Positions 47,586 through 58,297 of a stretch of 64,000 nt of DNA are shown one piece after another; the stretch's first letter is position 1, and each line of letters begins with the position of its first letter. The notes under the pieces are model-generated. The model was not told where the DNA came from, did no database searches, and saw only the letters and a list, made by a program, of their open reading frames with translations. Source of the DNA: Haematococcus lacustris (Eukaryota; Chlorophyta; Chlorophyceae; Chlamydomonadales; Haematococcaceae); contig JASKMD010000026.1 of the NCBI GenBank assembly GCA_030144725.1, positions 6,007,838 to 6,071,837 of the forward strand. Direction: 5' to 3'. Both the position numbers and the translations under genes were made by a program.

Positions 47586-50275
47586 GTGCATTCCGGATAT
47601 CCCTTTGTTACACCAGTGGAGGAGAGTGCAGAGCTGCTGGACAGGCTACATCAGCACCGCCGCATGCAGTCTGTGGTCAGCCTGGCTACTTGCGTGGTCC
47701 CACCCACCCCTGACCAGGTGCTGGGGGCCATCATGGTGGAGTCACTCAGGCCTGTGCTTGCCGGCATCAAGCCCGTCCCGGGTGGGCAGCGCTCAACAAA
47801 CCAGCAGCCGTTCAACACTGCCTTGATCATGACTATGGGCAGGGGCATTGAGCAGCATGGCATCAAGAGGACGGCCAGGAAGCTGGGTATCACGCCCCAT
47901 GCAGTCAAGCGTGCCAGGAGGAGCCACCTGTCCAACCTGGCAGCTGGCGCAGCAGCAGACTGGGCAGCAGCGCCCCTCCGGCGTGGCCGCCGCTGTCTCA
48001 GCCAGGAGCAGCTGGAGTACGTGCGCACCTTCTTTGAGGAGCACAGCAGTCCGTCACCCATGTACAAGGACGTGCGGCGCTACTACGTGCGCATGACCGC
48101 TGGGTAGGCTGGCTGCATGGGCTGGTAGGGCTGCATGGGTTGGGTGGCCTCCTGCAGGCTGGTTGGCTGGGTGGCTGCATGGGTAGGGCTGCATGGGTAC
48201 GGTAGGCTGGCTGCAGGCTGAATGCACCCAACATGCCCACAGCCCCCCCCCACAGCCGTGGCAGGAGCAGTAAGAGGAGCGAGGTGCGCATGTCACGACG
48301 CTACGTGGACCGCTCCCTCAAGAAGCTGTACCTGGAGTACGAGCGGGAGTGCCCAGCAAACCTAAAAGTGGGTAGCACCGCCTTTGAGATGTTGCGTCCG
48401 CCGTGGGTCAAGCGCATCACCGCTGCTCACAAGCAAGTGTGTGTGTGCATTCCCTGTGAGACCTGCGAGCTCCAGCTGGACCAGCTCGGCAAGCACATGG
48501 ACAGCCTTGAGCTGCCTGAGGACTCACAGCCACTAGATGACAGCGACAGTGATTGCGGGAGCGACAGCGGGGGGGGGGATGGTGAGTTGCATGTGTTGCT
48601 GGCTGAGCACATTGCCAACGCTGACGCTCAAGACCTGGCTGGTGTGCTAGATGCAGGTGTGCTAGATGAGGGTGGGCTGGAGAAGTTGGTGAGTGATGCC
48701 TAGAATGCCAGGGCTGCTGCAGGCGCTGCAGGAGGGGGAGCGGCTGCAGCAGGGGGCACAGTTGGGGGCGCAGCCGTGAGGGTTGACCTGGACTATGCCA
48801 CAGTGCAGAGCTGGTTTGTGTGCCCATGCAAGGTTGGCGCCAAGCCCAGCCTGGCCTGCTTGCAGCGTGTGATGCCTGCAAGGATAGGAAGGTGGGCGTG
48901 AAGGCGGGGTGTGAGGGTGTGCAGCTGCAGTATCGTCAGTTCAATAAGCTGCACAATGGGCGAGGCGTAGAGTTGGCCACAGTCCAAACCACGCTGGGGG
49001 GTTTGGTGGCTGGCCTGAATGACCTCATGCAGAAGCAGTTGTGGCATCAATACCTTGCCAAGCATCAGCGTGCCACCTTTAGAGCGCACTGTGCCACTGT
49101 GAAAAACACACCGGGGCTAGTTGTCGTGTCGTGTGACTGGTCAGAGAAGCTCACCATCCACCAAGACATAGCATGTCAGGGAGCATATTGGAAGCAGAGG
49201 ACCATGTCAGTGTTCGTGGCATGTGCACACTACCAGGACATGGCTGGCAACTACAGGGAGGAGTCAGTGTTTGTGAAGTGCTGACAAGTGTGACCAGTCT
49301 GCTGAGGCTTCCACCACAGCCCTCGTGCAAGTGATTGAGTGTTTGCTGCAAGGCAGGCGGCACCCGGATGGCATCTTGGGTGTGGCCAGCAACCCCGATG
49401 GGGTGGGCGATGGGAGGGATGATGGAGAGGGGTGGGTGGGCAAGATAGACATGAGGCAGCTGTGTTTGTGGTCAGATGGTTGTGCATCACAGTTCAAGGG
49501 GGCCAAGGCCATTAGGTTGCATTGGCACCTAGCCAATAGGTTTGGGGTGCCTGTGCAATGGTCATATGGTGCCACATCGCATTTCAAGAGCACGCATGAC
49601 TCTGAGGGTGGGGTGATCAAGCGGGAGTGGAGGGAGCAGATGTTAGTGCATCTTGAGCTGGTGGGGAAAGTGTGTGGGGCTGCTGTGCTGACAGATTGGG
49701 CTAACAAGCATTTTGCCGTGCCATGCCATGCACAAGACACCAGTGCCAGCCACCGGCTTCGTGGCCACATCATGTTTCGGCGCTACCTGGTGCTAGACCT
49801 TGCTAGGCAAGCAGCTGTATGCAGCATGCCTGAGGCTGATGTGAAGCGCATGCATGACGATGTGGTGGGGTGCAGGGCAATGCACCGCATGGTGTTCACA
49901 CCGGACAGGGAGCAGGCTCAATGGGCCATGGCTGCTTGTGCATGCAGCACGTGCATGAGGGTGCCATGCCTACCGTGCATGAAGACTGACAGCACCACCC
50001 CACTTAAGCGCATGCCCATGTTTCAAGACACTGTGAAGGAGGTGAGGGAGGACGAAGAGTGTTATGCATTGTTGATGTTGTTCCATTCCGATTTGCTGCA
50101 TGATGAGGTGTGCTTTGGCAAACTGACCAACAAACACTGTGAACGATATCGCATGCACATGGGGTGGAAGAGGCAAGATGGACGTCGGGACTTGCGTCGT
50201 TTGGTGCTGAGAGAGCTACAAAGTGAGCAGCTGGAGGCTGAATATGAGGCGGACAATGGATATGGCTGGGTGTAA
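47586..50275 (+). pseudogene. DDE-type DNA transposase-like gene (frame-broken)
   Basis: Segment 47586-48107 ends in a helix-turn-helix, KRTARKLGITPHAVKRARR. An intron-like GT...AG (about 48103-48255) joins in phase to RSEVRMSRRYVDRSLKKLYL, CVCIPCETCELQ and an acidic Ser/Asp stretch. A TAG at 48701 and shifts near 48850 and 49275 break the frame. Then come CDACKDRKV (possible zinc ligands), VVVSCDWSEKLTIHQ (candidate first Asp), LCLWSDGCASQFKGAKAIRL (second Asp) and SHFKSTHDSEGGVIKREWRE (third acidic site), to the stop at 50275. The SDGxxSQFK / SHxK / GGxxKR pattern is seen in eukaryotic transposase-like proteins; the superfamily is not assigned. Indels could also be sequencing errors. Confidence 0.6.
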
Positions 50276-51020
50276 GATGCAGGGGGGTCTACTTTGGAGC
50301 ATCACAGACGGCCCACAGATGAAGACAAGACGTTTCTGTTCTTAAGAACCCACACAAGGAGTCGCATAAAACTGACAGTTCATCATTCGACGTCCTGGTT
50401 GGACAGATATCTGGCCTAGAATAGTGCCCATTTCGAGGAAATTTGACATGGGGTGGCGGACACGAGTTGCACGCTGTTCGGGTGCAGGGACAGGCCACAT
50501 GCCGTACCATCACTATAATCAGCACTAGCACTAGCACTAGAACACATGCCAGGGGGGGTCCAGCGCCCGACAAAAATTCAAAAAATAAATCCCCGTCCAT
50601 GTCGCTGGGCCACTGAGCGCGATAGCTGTTCGCTGATCACAGCCCCACTAAACAGGCCATTCCCGGCACAACGCGACCCGATCTCCCAGCACCCCCGCCC
50701 GCCCCGGCACAGGTGCACATCAGCCCGAGCAGCCCGCTAGCTTCGCTTTGATGAGCTGCACCGCCCTGAGCAGGAATCGTTGTGAAACTCGTAAAGACCA
50801 GTAAGATTTTATCAGGGGGTCCGCCGATGGCGGGGGTGACCAGAGGTGCAGACTTAGCAAGGGTGTTCGTGGTTTGTAACCCAGACCTGTTTCAAGTAGG
50901 AATGTATGTAACACGCAAGGCTCTTGCGAGGAAGTGGCAGCTACTATTGGCCAGCCGCGCAGAGACGGCGCGTAACACAAACGGTTGTTGCGATGGAAGA
51001 TGCTTGGCAGGTTTCCCTGT
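50276..51020. other. No gene recognised; transposase 3' flank
   Basis: A short CACTAG tandem lies at 50520-50540 and an A-rich GACAAAAATTCAAAAAATAAA stretch near 50567. No terminal inverted repeat for the transposase was identified. Confidence 0.4.
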
Positions 51021-51062
51021 ATGCTATCCTCCTGTGGAGCCCCTACACTTCTTCACAGGACT
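51021..51062. repeat. Hairpin-forming dispersed repeat, copy 2
   Basis: TATCCTCCTGTGGAGCCCCT followed by ACACTTCTTCACAGGA, the same sequence and fold as 42735-42776. It stands in the 3' tail of Fanzor copy H, in opposite orientation to that gene. Confidence 0.6.
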
Positions 51063-51122
51063 GATTGACAGGGGTGTGTCCCTTACCGGGGTGTGTCCCT
51101 AACCCTAGGAGTCGCTAGAGCC

Positions 51123-51990
51123 CTACCCTACCCTAAGCACGACTCCCTCGCACACACATCCCCATTGTAAGGGGCAATCGAATTGTTTGTTTATTTGATT
51201 CATGGCATGATACACATGACACCAATGCTGCCGCTGGTGCCGACGCTGCCACTTCCGCAGGAGGCCTTTGTCGCGCTCGTGCACCCACTCCTGGCCTGGT
51301 CTGCCTGGGTTAGGCATGGCGGGGCGGCCGAGCCAGCTGCTGAGCTCGCGGGGGCGGCCCGGCCCGGCTGCAATGCGGCGGATGTTCAGCGCGGCTGACA
51401 CGTCTCGGTCGTAGAACCTGATGCCGTTGCTTGTTGAGCACATCAGGCCCCGGATGCGGGACCGCGTGGCCATGCTGCGCACCGGGTGCAGCCACCTGCA
51501 AGGCTACATTCATCAATGCACACGTGTATTGACCAAACCGTGTGTTACACGTGTCCTTAACATACCAAGTGTTAAGTCAAGCCATGTCTAGTCTAACCGC
51601 TGCGGGGCACAGTCTAGGCAATCCATGCAATGACCCCTCCTACAATGCAAACGCACCTAAGGTCTCTCACCTGAAGGACTCTGCCTGGCCTACCACCACG
51701 TCGTCGTGGGCAGAGCTAACCCGGCTGGTCCGGAACTCATGCACCGACACCACACGTCCGGGCAGCTGCTTGCATGCCTCCCGTAGCATCTGCTTCACAG
51801 GCACACCCCTGCTGCCAATGCTGCCACTGCCGCTGAAGCTTGCTGCCCCATAGGCCAGTGCCTGCCGCGTGTGATCCAGCCGCGTACCATGAGGCCCAGT
51901 AGCAAGCTGGCGAGCAGATGCTTGGTAGGGGGGAAAGCCCAATCTAGTCACGCTTTCACACTTGTTATAGTCTACAGCGCTGCTCGCGAT
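51123..51990 (-). pseudogene. Fanzor type 2, copy H (C-terminal half, two exons)
   Basis: Minus exons from about 51990 to 51671 and from 51495 to 51123 join in phase (intron 51670-51496). Motifs: LAYGAASFSGSGSIGSRG, then VVSVHEFRTSRVSSA (alternative RuvC-II Glu; no zinc-ribbon cysteines), then after the intron RFYDRDVSAALNIRR (RuvC-III), GRPAMPNPGRPGQEWV and LLRKWQRRHQ. The RuvC-I half is missing upstream, so it cannot cut DNA. A CCCC-N7-GGGG hairpin at 51160-51174 corresponds to that of copies I and J, but here the frame reads through it for about 20 codons. Confidence 0.8.
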
Positions 51991-52039
51991 CAGCACACAC
52001 TGTAGCTGTACGGAGTGCGCCTAACTTCAGGCCCTAACA

Positions 52040-54606
52040 ATGTGGGCAGCGACACCCCAGATGCGATGTCGGCAAGGACTCTACGTCGCCGTAGCCTTGG
52101 TTTTGGTCGCTGGGCTGCTCGCGGTGCAAGCTGCAGGTGCGGGGGCGAGTACTTCAGGCCCGATTGATGGTCAGCACCTCGGCTGTGACAGCGCCAGCAG
52201 CGGTGCAGCTGAGGCTCGACTGGTAACATCATGTGCCAGCCCTGTCACCGCTGGGTAGTTCGTCGCCCTCACGGTTTTCTCAGCCGCAGTTCCGCTACTC
52301 AGATGGCATCCATCCGCAGGTGTCCAAGATCAACAACACCGCCGGTTGATGCAAAGTGCGAGCGTCAATGGGGGTGCAGGGTAGTTGCTGAGCCGGGACG
52401 GGTTGCCGGTCGACCCTGCTGCGTTTCCCCAAGATGTGTGTTTCTGTCTCCCACAAACGCATGTCCGACTCGCAGGCGTCGTTTCAGCTGTCGCCAACTC
52501 GCAGGCAGTGGAGCAGGCTGCAAACGATGCGAAGGAAGCCAGCTCAGCTGCGGTGGCCGCAGCCGTGAGCTCGGTAGGTAGCTCGGCGTGCGCGCTATCC
52601 AAGCCCGAGATTCCGCGGTCTCCCGGGTCTAATCAGCCAATCAGTTTATGACCAGTTTATGATAAAAAAGTCAACAAGACCTGACGTCTGCCAAAGGGTG
52701 GTGATTGCAGTGGTTTGGATGTGTGACATTGTGCAGGTGTGTGGTGGGGGGTGACGTGCAAGCCGCTGCCACCGCTGCGGTGGGTGCTGGAGCTGCCCCA
52801 TGCCACCCTTGCTCTGTCTGGCCCTGTCGCGGCTGTCGCCGACAGGCGCAGGACCTGGCCTTGGTTCACAGCTGATCCGCGTGTCTGCACTATAGTCAGA
52901 ATGTAAGAACAGAATGTACCCGCTCCCATGCCCACTGCTGGGCATGATGACCATGCCTGCATACCCCTGGCCTGGCCTAGCTTGCCCTGGCCTGGCCTTC
53001 ATGAGCACCCCACTTGATCATCCCACTCCACTTGCCCTGGCCTGGGCCTGGCCTGGCCTGCAGCACCCCACTTGATCATCAGGGGTTGGGTGGAGGCAGT
53101 AGAGCATGGCTGGGTGCGGGGGCCAGGCGCGGACACCGCATGTCGCAGGCAGTGCCCTAGCAGCATGACCAGGCTGCTGTCATTGCCAGTGGCTGGTGCA
53201 GACCCCTGATGAGGCGCTAACTTCACCTCATGTCCCTGTCATCCTGCCACCTTTGCACCACTGCTGCTGGCACTGCTGCTGCTGCTGCTGCTTGCTGCTG
53301 GCACTGCTACTGCTGCTGCTGCTGGTGATGTGGGTGTAGGCTACAGCCACTGCCAAGGCAACAGCCACGGCCATAGCCAAAGCCAGTGTCCAAGTGAGTG
53401 TCCAAGGTGAGGGGGTCACACCCAGACACGCGGCACACACAGCCCCCACACGCCCTGGTGATGAAGCCACTGGGCAGCGCTGAGCAGCAGGGCAGACCAC
53501 AATGCTGGATGTCGACACACTCACCACGCTTATCACACCAGCTAAAAGCACATCACACCAGCTGAAAGGAAGCCATATGAGAGGCAGTGCCAGATGCTGC
53601 GACAGACACCAGCCATTGCCAGGGCCGCTAAGAGTCTGGGTTGAGAGCCCAGCCAGGTCAGGGAGCTCAGGCAGCAGTCAGGAGGGCCCCAGTCACAGCA
53701 GCAGCCAGCCTCCCATACGGCACTAGCTGGCAGGCAGGCTGCCTGGTGTGGCACCTGCTAGACCTGATGCGCTGTGCTGCATGGCGTGGCGCAGGGACTG
53801 GTATCGCGTGTGCTGACGCCAGCGCTAACGCCAACGCCATTGGTGAGACCCACACCCACACCTGGTCCTGCACCACCTGGGACCCAGCCCAGCCCAGCCC
53901 ACCCCAGGCCTTGCTCCCAGCCCTGGCCCCCTCCCCCCAGCACTTAGTAGCCAGGGGGCAGCTCACCCGGGTGGAGCTCATAGCAGCTTGGTGCTGACAC
54001 CTTGACTGCTTTGCCGCTGCTCCTCGCAGCCACGGCCCAGGCTACAGCTATTGCCAGCGCCTTCTCCTCCGCCCCCTCCCCAACGGCTGCAGNNNNNNNN
54101 NNNNNNNNNNNNNNNNNNNNNNNNNNNNNNNNNNNNNNNNNNNNNNNNNNNNNNNNNNNNNNNNNNNNNNNNNNNNNNNNNNNNNNNNNNNNNNNNNNNN
54201 NNNNNNNNNNNNNNNNNNNNNNNNNNNNNNNNNNNNNNNNNNNNNNNNNNNNNNNNNNNNNNNNNNNNNNNNNNNNNNNNNNNNNNNNNNNNNNNNNNNN
54301 NNNNNNNNNNNNNNNNNNNNNNNNNNNNNNNNNNNNNNNNNNNNNNNNNNNNNNNNNNNNNNNNNNNNNNNNNNNNNNNNNNNNNNNNNNNNNNNNNNNN
54401 NNNNNNNNNNNNNNNNNNNNNNNNNNNNNNNNNNNNNNNNNNNNNNNNNNNNNNNNNNNNNNNNNNNNNNNNNNNNNNNNNNNNNNNNNNNNNNNNNNNN
54501 NNNNNNNNNNNNNNNNNNNNNNNNNNNNNNNNNNNNNNNNNNNNNNNNNNNNNNNNNNNNNNNNNNNNNNNNNNNNNNNNNNNNNNNNNNNNGACGGCGC
54601 AGCTGA
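52040..54606 (+). CDS. Secreted proline-rich protein HRGP4 (interrupted by gap)
   Basis: Exon 1 (52040-52136) encodes a signal peptide, GLYVAVALVLVAGLLAVQAA, ending in phase 1. Exon 2 (52476-52573) joins in phase: GVVSAVANSQAVEQAANDAK, then Ala-rich. Further probable exons are 53341-53394 (ATATAKATATAIAKASVQ), around 53804-53839 (GIACADASANANAI) and 54031-54092 (TAQATAIASAFSSAP), which enters the gap. After the gap the frame resumes as RRS and stops at 54604-54606, as in HRGP3. The missing part is expected to be the Pro/Ser tail. Middle exon borders are tentative. Confidence 0.6.
52950..53065. repeat. CCTGGCCTGG-rich local repeat
   Basis: TTGCCCTGGCCTGG and CACCCCACTTGATCATC each occur twice or more, within a presumed HRGP4 intron. 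Confidence 0.6.
54093..54592. other. Assembly gap (500 N)
   Basis: A fixed-size gap inside HRGP4, between an Ala/Ser/Pro exon and the terminal Arg-Arg-Ser codons. Confidence 1.
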
Positions 54607-54680
54607 AGCCACTGGAGTCAAGACCATGGCAGGCCTACCCTTGCAAACTTTGTCAACCAAGCACAGTCTCAGCCACTGGC
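54593..54680. repeat. HRGP 3' end and flank, second copy
   Basis: GACGGCGCAGCTGAAGCCAC and the following AAGACCA.GGCAGG...CAAGCACAG match 34331-34415. The two gapped genes therefore share their 3' ends and 3' flanks. Confidence 0.75.
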
Positions 54681-55574
54681 ATCTTTTCCAGATGATCAGG
54701 CGGTGATTGAGGCGAGGTCAAGGTGGCGCATGGCACAACTCACTTGATGCTTGAACCTGATAGCTTGGCCTGCGGGGTCCCCGTCAGCTTGTTCCTCCAT
54801 ATGCCTCTCCTGTGCGCCACGGGACCATGGTCGCCTTGATGCACAACGCATGCTTCCATGCAGCGTCAATCTTACAGCACACAGCTAGGCCTAGTCATCA
54901 CACACCTAGTCATCACACCGTCGGCCTCATCACAAGCACTTGGCATCACTGGAAGCACATAGTACACATGACGTACAGAAAAGACCGAATAGCGGCGCGC
55001 CTGTAGTGTCACTCATAAGCCCGCCTTTCTTCGTTAGTAATGTATAGACATTGGCAGATTTGTTCAGAACAATGTTCAGATTACTTTTCAGTTCAGGTTT
55101 TTGTTGTCATGGTTACGATCCGTTTGGCGGTTTTGTGCAGTGTGAATCTTCGTTGAACCCCTGGTATTGCAATGTAGTCCTGCAAGTTTGGCAACAGATG
55201 ATTGCATACAGTCAGAAGTCAAACTTACTACCACCCTCCCCACCAATCTAGCCAAACGGGCCTCCAGCAGAGAGGTGCACAGCAACAGGCAGCAGCAAGA
55301 AGTGTGACAAACGCAGAAAAAGAGAGTTTAAGGGGGGGGGGCTGATTGATATCACAGGGTGAAAGGGAAGGGGTAAGGATAGAGAGAGGCAAGCTGAGCT
55401 AGTATGGTACCAGTGTTGTGTACCACCTCCGCCCATCTCTGGTGGGAGAGTAGCAAGGGCATGCCCGACGGCGATGGCGTAGGCTTCCTTTTCGTCATGT
55501 AGTTTTTCTTTCTGGCTTGCTTGCTTGTTGCTTTCAGTAGTGTGCTCCCGCATGCAGGAAGTTGGCTGCGCGTG
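54681..55574. other. No gene recognised
   Basis: Short CACACCTAGTCAT duplications lie at 54885-54920. No protein motif seen up to the Fanzor E fragment. Confidence 0.4.
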
Positions 55575-56012
55575 TGCATGTGTTGGCTGCCAAGGCTGAG
55601 CAGGGCAAGGTGACCAACGAGTGCGGGGCCTGATGTGGTACCCGGCAGTGGCCCCCCGCAAGCCCCCACAGGCCCCATGCAGCCACACAGCCAGCAGCCT
55701 CAGAGCCAGGGCCCAGCACTCCCCCGCCAGCCAAGCGCACCAAGCGCACCAAGGCTGAGCAGGGCAAGGCTGCCAAGGCAAAGCCAGCACCACAGCCAGG
55801 CAGGTGGCTGGACAGGGACTGCAATGCGGCACTGAACATGCAGCGCACTGGGGAGAGCAGGTGGCACCCGCTGGAGCTGTGCTGGTGGCCAGAGCAGGGA
55901 GCTCTGCCAGCCAAAGGCAAGGATGGGTACAAGCATGGGTAAGCATGGGTACAAGCGGCTGCGAAACAAGCCACCCAAGGCCCATCAGCAGCAGCAGCAG
56001 CAGCAGCAGTAG
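55575..56012 (+). pseudogene. Fanzor type 1, copy E (C-terminal fragment)
   Basis: Starts near VRG-(stop)-LMW-equivalent sequence and reads EPGPSTPPPAKRTKRTKAEQ, KAAKAKPAPQPGRWLDRDC and NAALNMQRTGESRWHPLELC. A small deletion after KGKD shifts the frame. The TAG at 56010-56012 corresponds to the normal stop. Very close to copy D over the linker. Confidence 0.85.
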
Positions 56013-56292
56013 AAGCTGCCCCCTTTAGTTGAGCTGTCATCAGCTCACAATCGGTGCATGTCTTTCATGCCAACTCTACACAATAGCCCTAAGGAGTCAG
56101 GCAATAGTGTAGGTGGTAGGCACTCATGCACCATGTCCATGTGCATTGGGTATACTCCACACAGCCCATTAACACCACTTGAGTCGGGCGACTATTGCCC
56201 ACTACTGGTCCCTAGTATTCCCGCTAATGGCCACTAGTGGTCCCTGGTGGTCCGGCTCAAATGGAGGCCCCAGTGAGGGACAAGGGGGCTGG
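56013..56292 (+). ncRNA. 3' tail of Fanzor copy E, candidate omega-RNA
   Basis: Stem-loops GAGCTG-TCAT-CAGCTC (56031-56046) and GCATG-TCTTT-CATGC (56056-56070). The next 150 bp match copy D almost base for base, and the end, AGTGAGGGACAAGGGGGCTG, matches copy B. Confidence 0.5.
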
Positions 56293-56763
56293 TCGTCATG
56301 TTCATGTGTGACGGGATGACGAGGGTATGCTTGGGGGATAGGCCTGGGGGGTCTATTCGATGCTGTGAGCATGTGAGGGTTGCTGCTCTGCTGCTCTTTC
56401 AAGGCATTGTGCAATGCTTGGGGACCAGGCCATTGGTAAAGAACAGCTGCCAAGAACCTTACACAGGGGAGGGGGGAGAGGGCGAGGAGCAAGAGTGGAT
56501 GGCGGAAAGCGGTGACGGGGTGGCAAGGCAGCGGGGCAGCGGGGCAGCGGGGGCAGCGGGGGCAGCGGGGCGGGGCGGGACAGCGGAGCAAAGGAGGGGC
56601 ACATCGGAGCAGATGCGTTGTATGTACACTTCACACCAACACTTTGAAGCTATACTACATGCAGCATGCGGGCTCGCCATGATAATGTCAACGCTGACCT
56701 CCATGCGCGATCACAACGATCCATGACAGCTTGAGGATGCAATGGTCGGTTCTAGGCATTCGC
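56293..56763. other. No gene seen
   Basis: Contains a (GGGGCAGC)n-like tract at 56530-56575. No motif recognised. Confidence 0.4.
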
Positions 56764-57262
56764 CTAGCCTTGCACAATAGGCGAAGGTGGGGCTTTGGGG
56801 GGGCTGGTGCGGGCTGGGCTGGGCTGGGTGGGGCTGGGGGCCCGGGGCGGCGGCACACTGCGTGGGGTGGGGCCGGTAGTAAATGGAGCGATGGGAAAAG
56901 ATGGGAACGTGAAAGTCGGGGTGTTGGCTGGTGGTTTTGGTGATGGGGGTCCGAACACACCCCCAATGGGCAGTGTCAGCGACCCCCCTCCGGGGAAGCC
57001 GAAGCTCAAGGCCGGGGGGCTGGGAGATGCAGGAGACGGTGGTGACGGTGGGGGGGGAGGAGGAGGAGGGGGAGGAGGGGGGGGAGGGGGAGGGGGAGGG
57101 GGAGGAGGGGGAGGAGGGGGAGGAGAGGGAGGAGGGGGAGGAGGGGGTGGAGGGGGAGGGGGAGGAGGGGGGTACTGGTAATGCTGGTGGCCGCCGAATG
57201 CGGCAGGCGCAAGGGCCCCAGATAGCACGCATGGTGGCGTTGATTGGAATAAAGGTGATGAC
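56764..57262 (-). CDS. Proline-rich protein HRGP6, last exon
   Basis: After a CAG acceptor (57264-57263) the minus strand reads VITFIPINATMRAIWGPCAC and RIRRPP, homologous to VLAFIPINQTLRAISGPDCR at the same place in HRGP5. A Ser/Pro run encoded by a (CCTCCC)n tract follows. The frame after about 57050 is uncertain: one frame gives SPPSPASPSPPALSFGF and a Pro-rich end, another a less plausible end. Upstream exons were not identified. Confidence 0.5.
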
Positions 57263-57520
57263 CTGTGGCAAGGTAAGCAAAGCAACAGCAGCAGCAGCAG
57301 CAACAGCATAGTGTCGTCAGCGACACATTTGCCATGGACCATAACATTACGGCAGGGCTAGCCACACTTCCACCCAGACAGACTGGGTGAATTGTGAATG
57401 CATACTGAAGGGGGCCAGGGAGTTCAGTCCTGGCTGCCTTTCTGGTTACAAACAACAAAGTGACAATTAACACAGTCAATCAACAAACCGACAATCAAGC
57501 GACAGCTCACATTGTGTTAT

Positions 57521-57590
57521 GGCTAAGAAGAAACGGAAGGGTACCGCCAAGGGAAAGAAGGGCCCGCCAAGGAAACCGAAAGGTTCGTGT
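57521..57590 (+). CDS. Short, very basic ORF or first exon, function unknown
   Basis: An ATG at 57521 opens MAKKKRKGTAKGKKGPPRKP, followed by a possible GT donor (AAAG/GTTCGT). KKKRK resembles a nuclear localisation signal. If spliced to the CAG acceptor near 57661 it stops after a few residues, so downstream exons are unclear. Confidence 0.3.
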
Positions 57591-57837
57591 CCCTAGCCGA
57601 CTGTGAGCAATGTGAGTTACGCGCTGTGCCATAACCCGTCGCTCCTATTGGTTCCATCGCAGCGTCTCGCTTGCCTTAAGTCAAGCAACGACAAGAGCGC
57701 CGGGATGGCTGGGCAACGAGCAGGCGCCAGGTGAAAGGCCCACCCCGCCTTTTGTGTCCCCCCATCGTACCACGCCCTAGCTATTCACCGATCGCTAGGC
57801 GATTCCAGTTCGGCATTTGCCTGCCCTGCAACTAATG

Positions 57838-58032
57838 TCCGACTGGTCGGAAACACGCAGCAAGGGAAGCAAGCGCGGGCCGTCCACCTGTTTCTTAGCT
57901 CCAGCTTCTTACCACTCCAATCCCAACTCCAACCCCAACTCCAGCCTTCTAAACGCCCTGAACCTGCTGCTAACAAGGAAACTGAGCAAGGTGGTCGTAT
58001 GCAAAAGCATCAACAGCATTGTGTCCGAGTAA
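57838..58032 (+). CDS. Small ORF, unknown
   Basis: 64 codons from ATG (MSDWSETRSKGSKRGP...) to TAA. Composition is not repeat-like. No domain recognised. It could be a later exon of the basic ORF just upstream. Confidence 0.25.
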   Translation, partial: SDWSETRSKGSKRGPSTCFLAPASYHSNPNSNPNSSLLNALNLLLTRKLSKVVVCKSINSIVSE

Positions 58033-58297
58033 AGGACCTAAACATCCGGGATCTGAGCGCTACTGCACTTTGTTTCGCTGCTACGGATGCTGCCATGAAC
58101 CAGCTGCATTGCTTTCTTTAGGCCATTATAATGATGGACCTTGTTGTTGTGCAGCCCTGGACCAGGACTCAGCTAGGAGCATGCTCCGGCCCTGCCACCG
58201 TGTCAATGGCCAGCCGCCACCAAGGAGACAGCCGCCGCATTTGAAGGCTGCCTCCTCGGCTGCACAAACCTCCTCCAAACAACCGCGCCCCCTAACC

